A DNA stretch of 64,000 bases from an uncultured Blautia sp. GTDB lineage: Bacteria; Bacillota; Clostridia; Lachnospirales; Lachnospiraceae. The notes under the pieces were generated by a model. That model searched no databases and had not been told where the DNA came from. It saw only the letters and a list, made by a program, of their open reading frames with translations. The DNA lies in assembly GCA_945864225.1 (NCBI GenBank), contig CAMBAL010000002.1, positions 38,338-102,337 of the forward strand, given 5' to 3'. A program made the position numbers and the translations under genes. Below are positions 35,181 through 43,225 of the stretch, one piece after another (the stretch's first letter is position 1; every line of letters starts with the position of its first letter).

Positions 35181-36224
35181 ATGAGCAGGATTGTCCTGAA
35201 ACTTTTGAATGGAATATATGGATGGATCATTGGCACTGTCCTGATGGCGTCCACAGTATATGCAGGGTATTCCATATGGGACAATGCCCAGGTGTACCAG
35301 GCGACGGAAAATGTGCAGGATCAGATCCGCAAGTTAAAGCCCGGGGAAGAGACGGAGGGTGGTCCTGGATTCGAGGAACTGCGGGATCTGAACAAAGATG
35401 TGGTCGCATGGATTACTGTGGATGGCACCAACATTGACTATCCGGTTTTGCAGGGAGACACCAACCTCACCTATATGAACAAGGATGTGTACGGGGAGTT
35501 TTCCCTGTCGGGCAGTATCTTTCTGGATACCAGGAACAAAGCGGATTTTTCGGATAATTATTCCCTGATTTATGGGCATAACATGGATGAACATCTCATG
35601 TTCGGAGATCTGGCTCTGTTTAAGGAAAAGGATTTTTTCAAAAAAAACACCACAGCCACACTCATGGTTCCCGGGGAAAGCTGGGATATGAATGTGGCGG
35701 CGGTCCTGCAGATTTCTGCAGGCACGGAGGAAATATTCAATCCGGATATCTGGAAAGACAACCTGGATGGCCTCGGCGTTTTTTTGGAGACCAACAGTAT
35801 CTGGTATCACCCCAGTATTACGGAGCAGCTGAAAAACCGTCCGGATGCTATGGAGGTGGTGGCTCTGGTTACTTGCTCGGATGGAAGCACCAATGACCGG
35901 ACTGTATTGCTCCTTGTGCGCGGAAAACCGGAAAGCGAGCCAAACGAGAATCCGCAGCAAAAACCGGGTGAAGGGCAGGATATCCTTCCGGGAGATTCCA
36001 ATCCCGATTCTGCCAATGGCTCTCATACCGCATCCGCAGGCGCACAGACTTCCGTTTCTTCGGGCGAATCAGGTTCCACGGATGACATCCAGGGAACCGG
36101 GCCAAAGAAGACCGGAGATTACCAGAACCCGGATTTCTGGAAAAAAGTAATCATAGGTGTAATTGTTTTCATCCTTTTGTTTGAAGCAGCAGAGCATTTT
36201 TTTAGCCGCAGACGGGGGGATTAA
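35181..36224 (+). CDS. class B sortase with C-terminal membrane anchor (pilus polymerase)
   Basis: 347 residues. An N-terminal membrane segment (11-30) is followed by a class B sortase domain (about 60-250) with His133 in YGHNMD, Cys232 in LVTCSDG and Arg240 in NDRTVLLLVRG, the full catalytic triad. A Pro/Ser/Gly linker (250-315) leads to a second membrane helix at about 323-340, an architecture shared with pilus-building sortases. The gene starts 4 bases after the pilin stop. It most likely joins pilin subunits through the AID[IV]G sorting signal and attaches the adhesin. FCT pilus loci of streptococci also use class B sortases for polymerisation. Confidence 0.9.
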   Translation: MSRIVLKLLNGIYGWIIGTVLMASTVYAGYSIWDNAQVYQATENVQDQIRKLKPGEETEGGPGFEELRDLNKDVVAWITVDGTNIDYPVLQGDTNLTYMNKDVYGEFSLSGSIFLDTRNKADFSDNYSLIYGHNMDEHLMFGDLALFKEKDFFKKNTTATLMVPGESWDMNVAAVLQISAGTEEIFNPDIWKDNLDGLGVFLETNSIWYHPSITEQLKNRPDAMEVVALVTCSDGSTNDRTVLLLVRGKPESEPNENPQQKPGEGQDILPGDSNPDSANGSHTASAGAQTSVSSGESGSTDDIQGTGPKKTGDYQNPDFWKKVIIGVIVFILLFEAAEHFFSRRRGD

Positions 36225-36235
36225 AGAAAAGTGAA

Positions 36236-36328
36236 AAAGCCCTCCGGGCAGGATCGCACTGCGGCGGAGCGGAAATATATTGCTAAAGCAATCCGCCGCA
36301 GGAGGAGAATCCTGCAAAGCAGGATTCT
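36236..36328. repeat. composite palindromic element between the two sortase genes
   Basis: TGCGGCGGA (36260-36268) pairs with TCCGCCGCA (36292-36300) around an inner TTGC/GCAA hairpin, and flanking CCTCC/GGAGG extends the stem. A second hairpin, AGAATCCTGC-AAA-GCAGGATTCT, covers 36306-36328. Bases 36236-36254 are identical to 4127-4145. It fills the gap between the sortases, so an apparent 48-codon extension of the second sortase here is not real coding. Confidence 0.65.
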
Positions 36329-36374
36329 TTCTTGGAATAATTGGCTCTGCTGGAACTATAGAGGAAAACAGACC

Positions 36375-37109
36375 ATGAAAAAACTAAAAAAAATCATCTA
36401 TCCCCTCTGTGCCGTGATTCTTCTTATTGCGGCATGGAATTTGTGGGAGATACGACAGTCTACAGAAAAATCAACCGCTCTCTACCAGTCACTGGCGGAT
36501 CAGGCTCACGACAAAGATGTCCGGGCAGGATATGATCCTATAGTAAATCCCTGGATCGTGGATCTGCAGAAGCAAAACAAAGATCTGGCAGGTTGGCTGC
36601 GGATTTCCGGAACAAATATCGATTATCCGGTTATGCAGACCGGGGAAGATAATGACTTTTATATGAATCATGATTTTGACGGCAGAGAGGATCCTCATGG
36701 AACCCCTTTTCTGGATGTGAATTGCAGAATTGGACAGTCGGAAAATCTGATTATCTATGGTCATCATATGAAGGATGGAACTATGTTCCAAAATCTGATG
36801 TTTTATAAAGCTGCAGAGTTTTGTGAAAAAAATGGAGTAATCCAGTTTGATACGCCGATAGAGAGTGCACAGTATCAGCTTCTTTATGTTCTTACGATGT
36901 CAGAAAAAGAAGCCATGGATTTTCCTTATTATCAATATATAGATCTGTCGGAAGAAAAAAACTACGAGGAATTCCTGAATCAGTGCACCAGGTATGCCAT
37001 CTGGTCTGCTGAAGAAATTCCACAGACATGTGCGGGGCTGCTTACGCTTTCTACATGCGAGTACTCCAAAGAAAACGGAAGATTGGTAGTTGTGGCTGTG
37101 AAGATGTAA
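36375..37109 (+). CDS. class B sortase, second copy (likely cell-wall anchoring)
   Basis: ATG 36375 with GAGGAAA 7 bases upstream gives 244 residues starting MKKLKKIIYPL, a typical N-terminal anchor helix (7-24). The catalytic residues are His130 in IIYGHHMKDG, Cys228 in LLTLSTCEYS and Arg236 in ENGRLVVVAV. It lacks the C-terminal membrane helix and linker of the upstream sortase, as housekeeping SrtB enzymes do, so it may attach the finished pilus to peptidoglycan. A structured repeat element separates the two sortase genes and may lower or tune its expression. Confidence 0.88.
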   Translation: MKKLKKIIYPLCAVILLIAAWNLWEIRQSTEKSTALYQSLADQAHDKDVRAGYDPIVNPWIVDLQKQNKDLAGWLRISGTNIDYPVMQTGEDNDFYMNHDFDGREDPHGTPFLDVNCRIGQSENLIIYGHHMKDGTMFQNLMFYKAAEFCEKNGVIQFDTPIESAQYQLLYVLTMSEKEAMDFPYYQYIDLSEEKNYEEFLNQCTRYAIWSAEEIPQTCAGLLTLSTCEYSKENGRLVVVAVKM

Positions 37110-37207
37110 AGGGATGACTGTCTCTTTGCCTCAATAGAATCAAAAACTGCTCCATTATTCCCAAGGAAAAGGATTTTCTAATGTCAAGGTAAGAAAGCAG
37201 AAATATC

Positions 37208-37236
37208 TTGACATTTTGTCTGAGAGGAAATATGAT
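37208..37236 (+). promoter_or_regulatory. strong promoter before PPDK-like gene
   Basis: A perfect TTGACA (37208-37213), 17 bases, then TATGAT (37231-37236). Transcription would start near 37243, just before a terminator hairpin. Confidence 0.7.
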
Positions 37237-37250
37237 TTTAATAGAAACAA

Positions 37251-37284
37251 AGGCGTTTTGCAGAGGTGCAGAGCGTCTTTTTTT
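37251..37284 (+). terminator. terminator or attenuator in the leader of PPDK-like gene
   Basis: AGGCG-TTTTGCA, loop GAGG, TGCAGAG-CGTCT form a 12-bp stem with G-T pairs, followed by a T-run (37278-37284). It may end the sortase operon, but it also lies only about 10 bases after the predicted start of the promoter at 37208, so that promoter's transcripts must pass it. Confidence 0.7.
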
Positions 37285-37390
37285 GCGTTTTGCAGCAGAA
37301 TCGGTTTATATAACTGATGAAAAACAGCAGTGTGTGCAGAAATGATGATTCTGTGTGAATGGATGAGAAGAAGCAGGGAGGAAATCGATT

Positions 37391-39946
37391 ATGAAATATC
37401 ACGAAAAAGTAAGTACCGGTATGGCAGGTTTTGACAAGACCATTGATATGCTCCGGATGGGAGACAATGTGGTCTGGCAGATCGACAAGATCGATGATTA
37501 TCTGGAAGTGGTGCGGCCTTATATCCGAAAGGCACGGGAAGACCACCGGAGAATTGTATATTTCCGTTTTGGAAGTCATCAGCCGGTTCTGGAGGAAGCA
37601 GACGATATTAAGGTTTATGAAGTCGATGCAGGGAATGGATTTGAGCAGTTTGCCACAGACATTCACCAGATCGCGGAGCGGGAAGGAAGAAAAGTTTTTT
37701 ATGTATTTGATTGTCTGACGGAGCTTTTGAAATTCTGGTATTCGGATCTGATGATCGGGAATTTTTTCAAAGTAACCTGTCCGTATCTTTATATTATGGA
37801 TACCGTTGCTTATTTTGCAATAATGAGAAACCGGCATGTGTTTGATACCATTGCCAGAATCCGTGAGACGACCCAGTGTCTCTTTGATCTTTATATGATT
37901 CAGGGGAATATGTATATTCATCCTCTGAAAGCGGACGGACGTTATTCACCTACGATGTTTTTTCCGCATAAGATCGAAGGAGATAAATTTACCAGCATTA
38001 CATCCAGTGCACAGGCGGCAGAATTGTTTTCGGATTTTGAATGGGATAAAAAACGTCTGGATTACTGGAACGTGACGATGGACCGTGCCAGAGATCTTCT
38101 GAATGAGCCGAAAGAGAAACAGGAGGACATGAAGAATCTGCTGATCAGTCTTTTTATCGGGAAGGAAACAAGGATACGGGAGCTTTGCAGAAAGCACTTT
38201 ACTCTTCGGGATCTGCTGAAAATCGTTTCCAGAGAGATAGGAACGGGTTACATTGGCGGTAAAAGTGTCGGTATGCTTCTTGCCAGAAAGATTATTAAAA
38301 ATGCACAGGGAGAAATGGCTGAAATCCAGAAGTTCCTGGAACCGGATGATTCGTTCTTTATCGGTGCAGATGTATATTATACTTATATTGTCCAGAATGG
38401 ATGGTGGGAGATGCGTCTGGAACAGAAAACAGAAGAAGGCTACCTGACCATGGCAGAGCAGTTTCGGGAAAAACTGCTTACAGGTGGATTTCCGGAAATT
38501 ATTGAGGAGGAATTTGTACATATGCTGGAGTATTTCGGACAGTCACCGGTAATTGTGCGTTCCAGTTCTCTGCAGGAGGATAATTTTGGAAATGCGTTTG
38601 CTGGAAAATATGAAAGCGTATTCTGCGTCAATCAGGGAACACCGGAGGAACGTCTCCGGGCATTTGAGGACGCGGTGCGCCGGGTTTATGCCAGTACGAT
38701 GAATCCGGATGCTCTGCAGTACCGCCGGCAGAGAGGGCTTGCGTATAAAGATGAGCAGATGGCGATTCTGGTACAGCGTGTTTCCGGAGATTATTACGGC
38801 GATTACTTTTTCCCTCATGCAGCAGGAGTGGGAAATTCCTCCAACCTTTATGTGTGGGATAAAAATATGGATATGGATGCAGGGATGCTGCGTCTGGTGT
38901 TTGGTCTTGGGACAAGAGCGGTGGATCGTGTCATTGGAGATTATGTAAAAATAGTGGCACTGGATGATCCGTCCAGGCTTCCGCTTCTGACCGCCCGGGA
39001 TGAGCGGAAATATTCTCAGCATCATGCGGATGTACTGGATCTTCGGAACAATGTGTGGTGCAGCAAAGAGATCGGAGAACTTCTGAAAGAAGATATTCAT
39101 GTGAAGAAAACGATGTTTCTCACTATGGATTATGCAGAAGCAGACCGTTTGCGGGAACTGGGATATACCAATCTGCCTGTGCCTTTTACGGTGAATTTCC
39201 GCCGCATGCTGACACAGACAAGATTTCCGGAGATTATGCGGAAAATGCTGTGTCTTCTGTCAGAGGCTTATGATTATCCGGTAGATGTGGAGTTTACTGT
39301 GAATTTCCAGGATGAAAAGAATTTCTTTTTTAATCTTGTGCAGTGCCGTCCTCTGCAGACGAGAGGGCTTGGGAAAACTGTGGAGATTCCCAAACTGGAT
39401 TCTACAGAGGAATGTCTGTTTTATTCGGAAGGGAATTTTATGGGCGGAAATCTGCGAGTGGCTCTGGATAAAGCGATTTTTGTGGATATTCATGAATATC
39501 TTGCCTGCCCGGAACAGGATAAATACCAGGTTGCGAGAATGATTGGCAGGCTGAACCAGATTCTGAAAGAGGAGCATGTGCTTCTCATGGGACCGGGAAG
39601 ATGGGGAACTACCACACCGTCTCTGGGCGTTCCCGTACATTTTACGGAAATCAGCAATATGACAGCTATGTGCGAGATTTCCTATCAGTCAGAAGGGCTG
39701 ATGCCGGAGCTTTCCTATGGCAGTCATTTCTTCCAGGACCTGGTGGAATCCGGAGTCTTTTATCTGGCATTGTTTAAGGAGCAGAAAGATGTGATTCTTC
39801 ATGAAGAGAAACTGATGGAAGCGGAGAATCTTCTGGAGACAATCCTTCCGGAAGCAGCCGCATATGCGAAGGTAATCCATGTAGTGGATGTAAAGGGAAT
39901 GGAACTGTATTCGGATATTTCCTGCCAGAGAGTATTCTGTAAATAA
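37391..39946 (+). CDS. KaiC-like/PPDK-N fusion protein of unknown function
   Basis: 851 residues, ATG with GGGAGG upstream. Residues 1-200 resemble a RecA/KaiC-like domain (STGMAGFDKTIDMLRMGDNVVWQI) but have no Walker A GxxxxGK[ST] loop. Residues about 290-660 resemble the ATP-grasp nucleotide-binding domain of PEP synthase and pyruvate phosphate dikinase, with GGKSVGMLLAR and VIVRSSSLQEDNFGNAFAGK. The phosphohistidine swivel domain (TSHAAI-type) and the PEP/pyruvate barrel are absent, so it cannot carry out the PEP synthase reaction alone. The C-terminal 190 residues (LLMGPGRWGTTTPSLGVPV) are specific to this type. It stands alone with its own promoter and terminator. It may be an ATP-dependent regulator or phosphotransferase. 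Confidence 0.7.
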   Translation: MKYHEKVSTGMAGFDKTIDMLRMGDNVVWQIDKIDDYLEVVRPYIRKAREDHRRIVYFRFGSHQPVLEEADDIKVYEVDAGNGFEQFATDIHQIAEREGRKVFYVFDCLTELLKFWYSDLMIGNFFKVTCPYLYIMDTVAYFAIMRNRHVFDTIARIRETTQCLFDLYMIQGNMYIHPLKADGRYSPTMFFPHKIEGDKFTSITSSAQAAELFSDFEWDKKRLDYWNVTMDRARDLLNEPKEKQEDMKNLLISLFIGKETRIRELCRKHFTLRDLLKIVSREIGTGYIGGKSVGMLLARKIIKNAQGEMAEIQKFLEPDDSFFIGADVYYTYIVQNGWWEMRLEQKTEEGYLTMAEQFREKLLTGGFPEIIEEEFVHMLEYFGQSPVIVRSSSLQEDNFGNAFAGKYESVFCVNQGTPEERLRAFEDAVRRVYASTMNPDALQYRRQRGLAYKDEQMAILVQRVSGDYYGDYFFPHAAGVGNSSNLYVWDKNMDMDAGMLRLVFGLGTRAVDRVIGDYVKIVALDDPSRLPLLTARDERKYSQHHADVLDLRNNVWCSKEIGELLKEDIHVKKTMFLTMDYAEADRLRELGYTNLPVPFTVNFRRMLTQTRFPEIMRKMLCLLSEAYDYPVDVEFTVNFQDEKNFFFNLVQCRPLQTRGLGKTVEIPKLDSTEECLFYSEGNFMGGNLRVALDKAIFVDIHEYLACPEQDKYQVARMIGRLNQILKEEHVLLMGPGRWGTTTPSLGVPVHFTEISNMTAMCEISYQSEGLMPELSYGSHFFQDLVESGVFYLALFKEQKDVILHEEKLMEAENLLETILPEAAAYAKVIHVVDVKGMELYSDISCQRVFCK

Positions 39947-39997
39947 CAGAAAATTTGACGGAACGGTTGTTGATAAAAATTATAAAAAGACAGAAAT

Positions 39998-40056
39998 AAA
40001 AATCCCCCGGAAGTACATCTGTATTTTTAGTTCAGACGGTACTGCCGGGGATTTTT
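39998..40056. terminator. bidirectional terminator
   Basis: AAAATCCCCCGG and CCGGGGATTTTT, helped by GTAC/GTAC, form a long stem with A-run and T-run at the two ends. It lies between the converging PPDK-like and trkH genes and can stop transcription from both sides. Confidence 0.8.
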
Positions 40057-40098
40057 GTCTAGAGCGTGTTTGAAAATTCATTCCTGTCATATGCACGC

Positions 40099-40148
40099 CC
40101 CGCTTTGCGGGAAATAAAGGAGTAATTTCCATTTTTCTATGATATAAA
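40099..40148. repeat. GCTTTGC hairpin element
   Basis: CCCGC-TTT-GCGGG (40099-40111) and GGAAAT/ATTTCC (40110-40130) are followed by CTATGATATAAA, the extended -10-like end seen in the elements at 4085 and 49289. It abuts the 3' end of trkH. Confidence 0.4.
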
Positions 40149-40151
40149 AAA

Positions 40152-41591
40152 TCAGAATTTTTTCCAGGTATCTTTGGAAAACAGCAGAAGCATGGGGAAA
40201 ATCTCCAGTCTGCCGAGGAGCATATCGAAGATCAGCACAATTTTGGAAAGACAGGAAAACATGTTGAAATTTCCTGTGGGTCCCACCAGCTCCAGACCGG
40301 GACCGATGTTGTTCAGTGTGGCGGCCACACTGGTAAAATTGGTGATCAGATCGAATTCATCCAGGCTGATGAGCAGCACGGAAACTGCGAAGATCAGCAC
40401 ATAGGTAGTGATGAAAATATTTGTGGAACGGACAACTTCATGAGGGATGGATTTGCCGTCCATTTTTACTTTTTTGACCGCATTGGGGTGGAGGTAGAGG
40501 ACTACTTCCTTGCGGATGGATTTGCACAGAATCAAAAAGCGGGAAACCTTGATTCCGCCGCCGGTACTTCCCGCGCATGCGCCGACAAACATAAGGAGCA
40601 CCAGAATGGTCTTGGAAAATCCGGGCCATACATTAAAATCCGCGGTGGCAAATCCGGTTGTCGTAATAATGGAACTTACCTGAAAGGCTGCATCCCTGAG
40701 TGCAGTGCCTATATTGTCATAAAGCCCGTGGATATTCATGGTAATGGCAAGAATGGCAACAGCAATAATGCCAAGATAATACCAGACTTCTTCAATATGG
40801 AGCGCATGCAGGAATTTCCTGGCCAGCAGCAGATAATAAAAGCTGAAGTTGATTCCGAATAAAATCATAAAAACAGTAACAACCACCTGGATGTAGGTGC
40901 TGTAACCGGCGATACTGTCAGCCCTGACACCGAAACCACCGGTACCGGCGGTACCAAATGCGGTACAGATTGTATCAAATACCGGCATACCGCCCAAAAG
41001 AAGAAAAATGATCTCTGCAATGGTGATGCCGATATAAATGGTGTACAGAAGCTTGGCTGTGGACTGCACCTTGGGTACCAGCTTGCTGACGGAAGGTCCC
41101 GGGCTTTCGGCACGCATCAGGGACATGTGATATCCGCCGGTCAGAGGAAGCAGGGACAACAGGAAAACCAGAACTCCCATTCCGCCGATCCAGTGGGTAA
41201 AGCTTCTCCAGATCAGCATGCAGTGGGAAAGGGTTTCCACGTCTTCCAGAATACTGGCTCCTGTAGTGGTAAAACCGGAAACAGTCTCAAATACTGCATT
41301 GAGATAGTTGGGAATACTTCCGCCGATGGTAAAGGGAAGTGCCCCTGTGAGACTCAGGACAATCCAGCTGATTGCCACTGTGACGCAGCCTTCCTTTGTA
41401 TAAAAGACTTTGTTGACGGGTTTCTTCCTGGTGATCAGTGTTCCTGCAATCATGCAGAAGACAATGGTAATGAGAAAGGCAAATCCGTCTTTTTCCACGT
41501 ATATCAGGGATGTGACAAGAGGAAGCAGCATAAAGCCGGCCTGGAAGCGCAGGATATATCCTATAATATAAAGAATCATCGAATAATTCAT
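40152..41591 (-). CDS. trkH: TrkH/KtrB-type potassium transporter membrane subunit
   Basis: 479 residues with about ten membrane helices. The four selectivity-filter loops of this family are visible as FTTTGAS, GTAGTGGFG, ITTTGFATADF and LNNIGPGL. It takes up K+ together with Na+ or H+ and works with the cytoplasmic TrkA ring encoded 12 bases upstream in the same operon. FTHWIGGMGVLVF is another family block. Start ATG has AGGAGA before it. Family call is very secure; ion specificity is from family knowledge. Confidence 0.94.
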   Translation of the reverse strand: MNYSMILYIIGYILRFQAGFMLLPLVTSLIYVEKDGFAFLITIVFCMIAGTLITRKKPVNKVFYTKEGCVTVAISWIVLSLTGALPFTIGGSIPNYLNAVFETVSGFTTTGASILEDVETLSHCMLIWRSFTHWIGGMGVLVFLLSLLPLTGGYHMSLMRAESPGPSVSKLVPKVQSTAKLLYTIYIGITIAEIIFLLLGGMPVFDTICTAFGTAGTGGFGVRADSIAGYSTYIQVVVTVFMILFGINFSFYYLLLARKFLHALHIEEVWYYLGIIAVAILAITMNIHGLYDNIGTALRDAAFQVSSIITTTGFATADFNVWPGFSKTILVLLMFVGACAGSTGGGIKVSRFLILCKSIRKEVVLYLHPNAVKKVKMDGKSIPHEVVRSTNIFITTYVLIFAVSVLLISLDEFDLITNFTSVAATLNNIGPGLELVGPTGNFNMFSCLSKIVLIFDMLLGRLEIFPMLLLFSKDTWKKF

Positions 41592-41603
41592 ATCAGGTCT
41601 CCT

Positions 41604-42962
41604 TTATTTGTCCAGGATGTCGCGGATATCCCGCAGACCCTTATTGGTTGTAACAATAATGACAGTGTCGCCGACCTGAATGGTATCGTGGCCTCTTGGA
41701 ATCCGTATCGTTCCGTTGCGGTTCAGACAGCCTACCAGAAGGTTCTTCCTGAGATTCAGTTCAGACAGCGGAATGCCCACTACCTGAGAATTTTCGTGAA
41801 TGGCAAATTCCAGTGCTTCTGCCTGGTTATCCAGAATGTGGTAAAGAGTTTCCACATTACTTCCGATACTGTTCTGCATGGCGCGGACATACTGAAGGAT
41901 GTAATCGGCGGTGATATATTTGGGGAAAATAATACTGCCGATATCCAGCGAATCGATGATATCGTCAAACTCCAGCCGATTGACCTTTGCCACCAGCTTC
42001 GCACGGGAAACGGTTTTGGCAAAGAGGGCGAGAAAGATATTTTCTTCATCCAGATTGGTCAGGGTAACCAGGGATTCTGTCTGCTGAAGTCCCTCTTCAA
42101 GAAGAAGACGTCGGTCTGTGCCGTCCCCGTTGATAATCGTAGCGTCCGGCAGCAGGTCACTTAATGTTTCGCAGCGCGCCTTATCCGTTTCAAGAATCTT
42201 CACGCCGATTTTCATGGAAAGAAGCGCTTTTGCAAGATAATAGGAAATGGTTCCGCCGCCTACGATCAGGGTGTTTTTTACCTGGTTCGTTTTCAGTCCG
42301 ATCTTTTTGAAAAACAGGGCTGCATTCTGCGGGGAAGCAATGATGGAAACCAGATCCCCGTTGTGGATGATGTGATTACCGCCGGGAATGGATACGTTGT
42401 CTCTGCTTTCCACTGCGCAGAACAGGATATCACAACGGAATTTTTCCGTAATTGCCAGGATGGACATTCCATCCAGACCAAATTCCGGCATAACCTTGAA
42501 TTTCAGAAGTTCCACACGGCCTCTGGCAAATGTATCGATCTTGATGGCGGATGGAAAACGCAGAAGCCGGGAAATTTCCTGTGCAGCTGCAGCTTCCGGA
42601 TTGATGATCATGGAAATGCCAAGCCGTTCTTTGATAAAGCCGATTTCCTGATTGTAGATCGGATTTCGTACACGGGCAATGGTATGACAATGGCTGGTCT
42701 TCTGTGCCACCAGGCAGCAGAGCAGGTTCAGCTCGTCGGAGGCGGTTACTGCGATGAGAATATCGGCAGTTTCGATTCCGGCTTCCATCAGGATGTTGAT
42801 ACTGGCACCATTTCCCACGATTCCCATGGCATCAATGTTTTCTGTAAGCTGATTGATTTTGTCCGGGTTGGTATCGATCAGCGTAAGTTCTGTTTCTTCT
42901 TCCTGCAATTGTTCTGCGAGAGTACGGCCGACTTTGCCGCACCCAACAATAATAATTTGCAT
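41604..42962 (-). CDS. trkA: TrkA potassium uptake regulatory protein
   Basis: 452 residues with two RCK repeats, each a Rossmann NAD(H)-binding domain plus TrkA-C domain. The first begins IIIVGCGKVGRTLAEQL and the second NTLIVGGGTISYYLAKAL near residue 230. It forms the cytoplasmic gating ring on TrkH and responds to nucleotides. In the first gene of a two-gene operon with trkH. GAGGAATT precedes the ATG on the minus strand. A GGGTCAAA/TTTGACCC hairpin lies in the leader. Confidence 0.94.
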   Translation of the reverse strand: MQIIIVGCGKVGRTLAEQLQEEETELTLIDTNPDKINQLTENIDAMGIVGNGASINILMEAGIETADILIAVTASDELNLLCCLVAQKTSHCHTIARVRNPIYNQEIGFIKERLGISMIINPEAAAAQEISRLLRFPSAIKIDTFARGRVELLKFKVMPEFGLDGMSILAITEKFRCDILFCAVESRDNVSIPGGNHIIHNGDLVSIIASPQNAALFFKKIGLKTNQVKNTLIVGGGTISYYLAKALLSMKIGVKILETDKARCETLSDLLPDATIINGDGTDRRLLLEEGLQQTESLVTLTNLDEENIFLALFAKTVSRAKLVAKVNRLEFDDIIDSLDIGSIIFPKYITADYILQYVRAMQNSIGSNVETLYHILDNQAEALEFAIHENSQVVGIPLSELNLRKNLLVGCLNRNGTIRIPRGHDTIQVGDTVIIVTTNKGLRDIRDILDK

Positions 42963-43031
42963 AATTCCTCCAAAAAACGCAAAATGATTTTTTCAATGCT
43001 GATATTTACAAAAATATATGTTAATAGCAAA

Positions 43032-43052
43032 GGGTCAAACATACTTTGACCC
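43032..43052. promoter_or_regulatory. inverted repeat in the trkA/MATE divergent region
   Basis: GGGTCAAA (43032-43039) faces TTTGACCC (43045-43052) with a 5-base loop. The same GGGTCAAA/TTTGACCC words end the large palindrome at 45403-45456, so both may belong to one repeat family or bind one protein. Confidence 0.45.
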
Positions 43053-43225
43053 CAGAGCCATTATATCACTGTACAGAAGTTTTTCAAATAGAATTTTCAG
43101 AAAGAAGAATAAGATATTGGATCGTATTTTTCTGGAAATTGGAAAATATCATTGAGTCTGCAACTGTTGCAGGGTTTATGATTCGGGTAGACAGCAGGAG
43201 AATAAGGAAGAGGAGATAACAAAAG

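Noticed and set aside
36231-36374. Arginine-rich 48-residue N-terminal extension of the second sortase
   Set aside because: It translates a palindromic repeat element. The ATG at 36375 has a proper ribosome site and opens directly on the membrane anchor.
37391-39946. Annotation as phosphoenolpyruvate synthase
   Set aside because: The phosphohistidine and PEP-binding domains are absent, so that activity is not supported.
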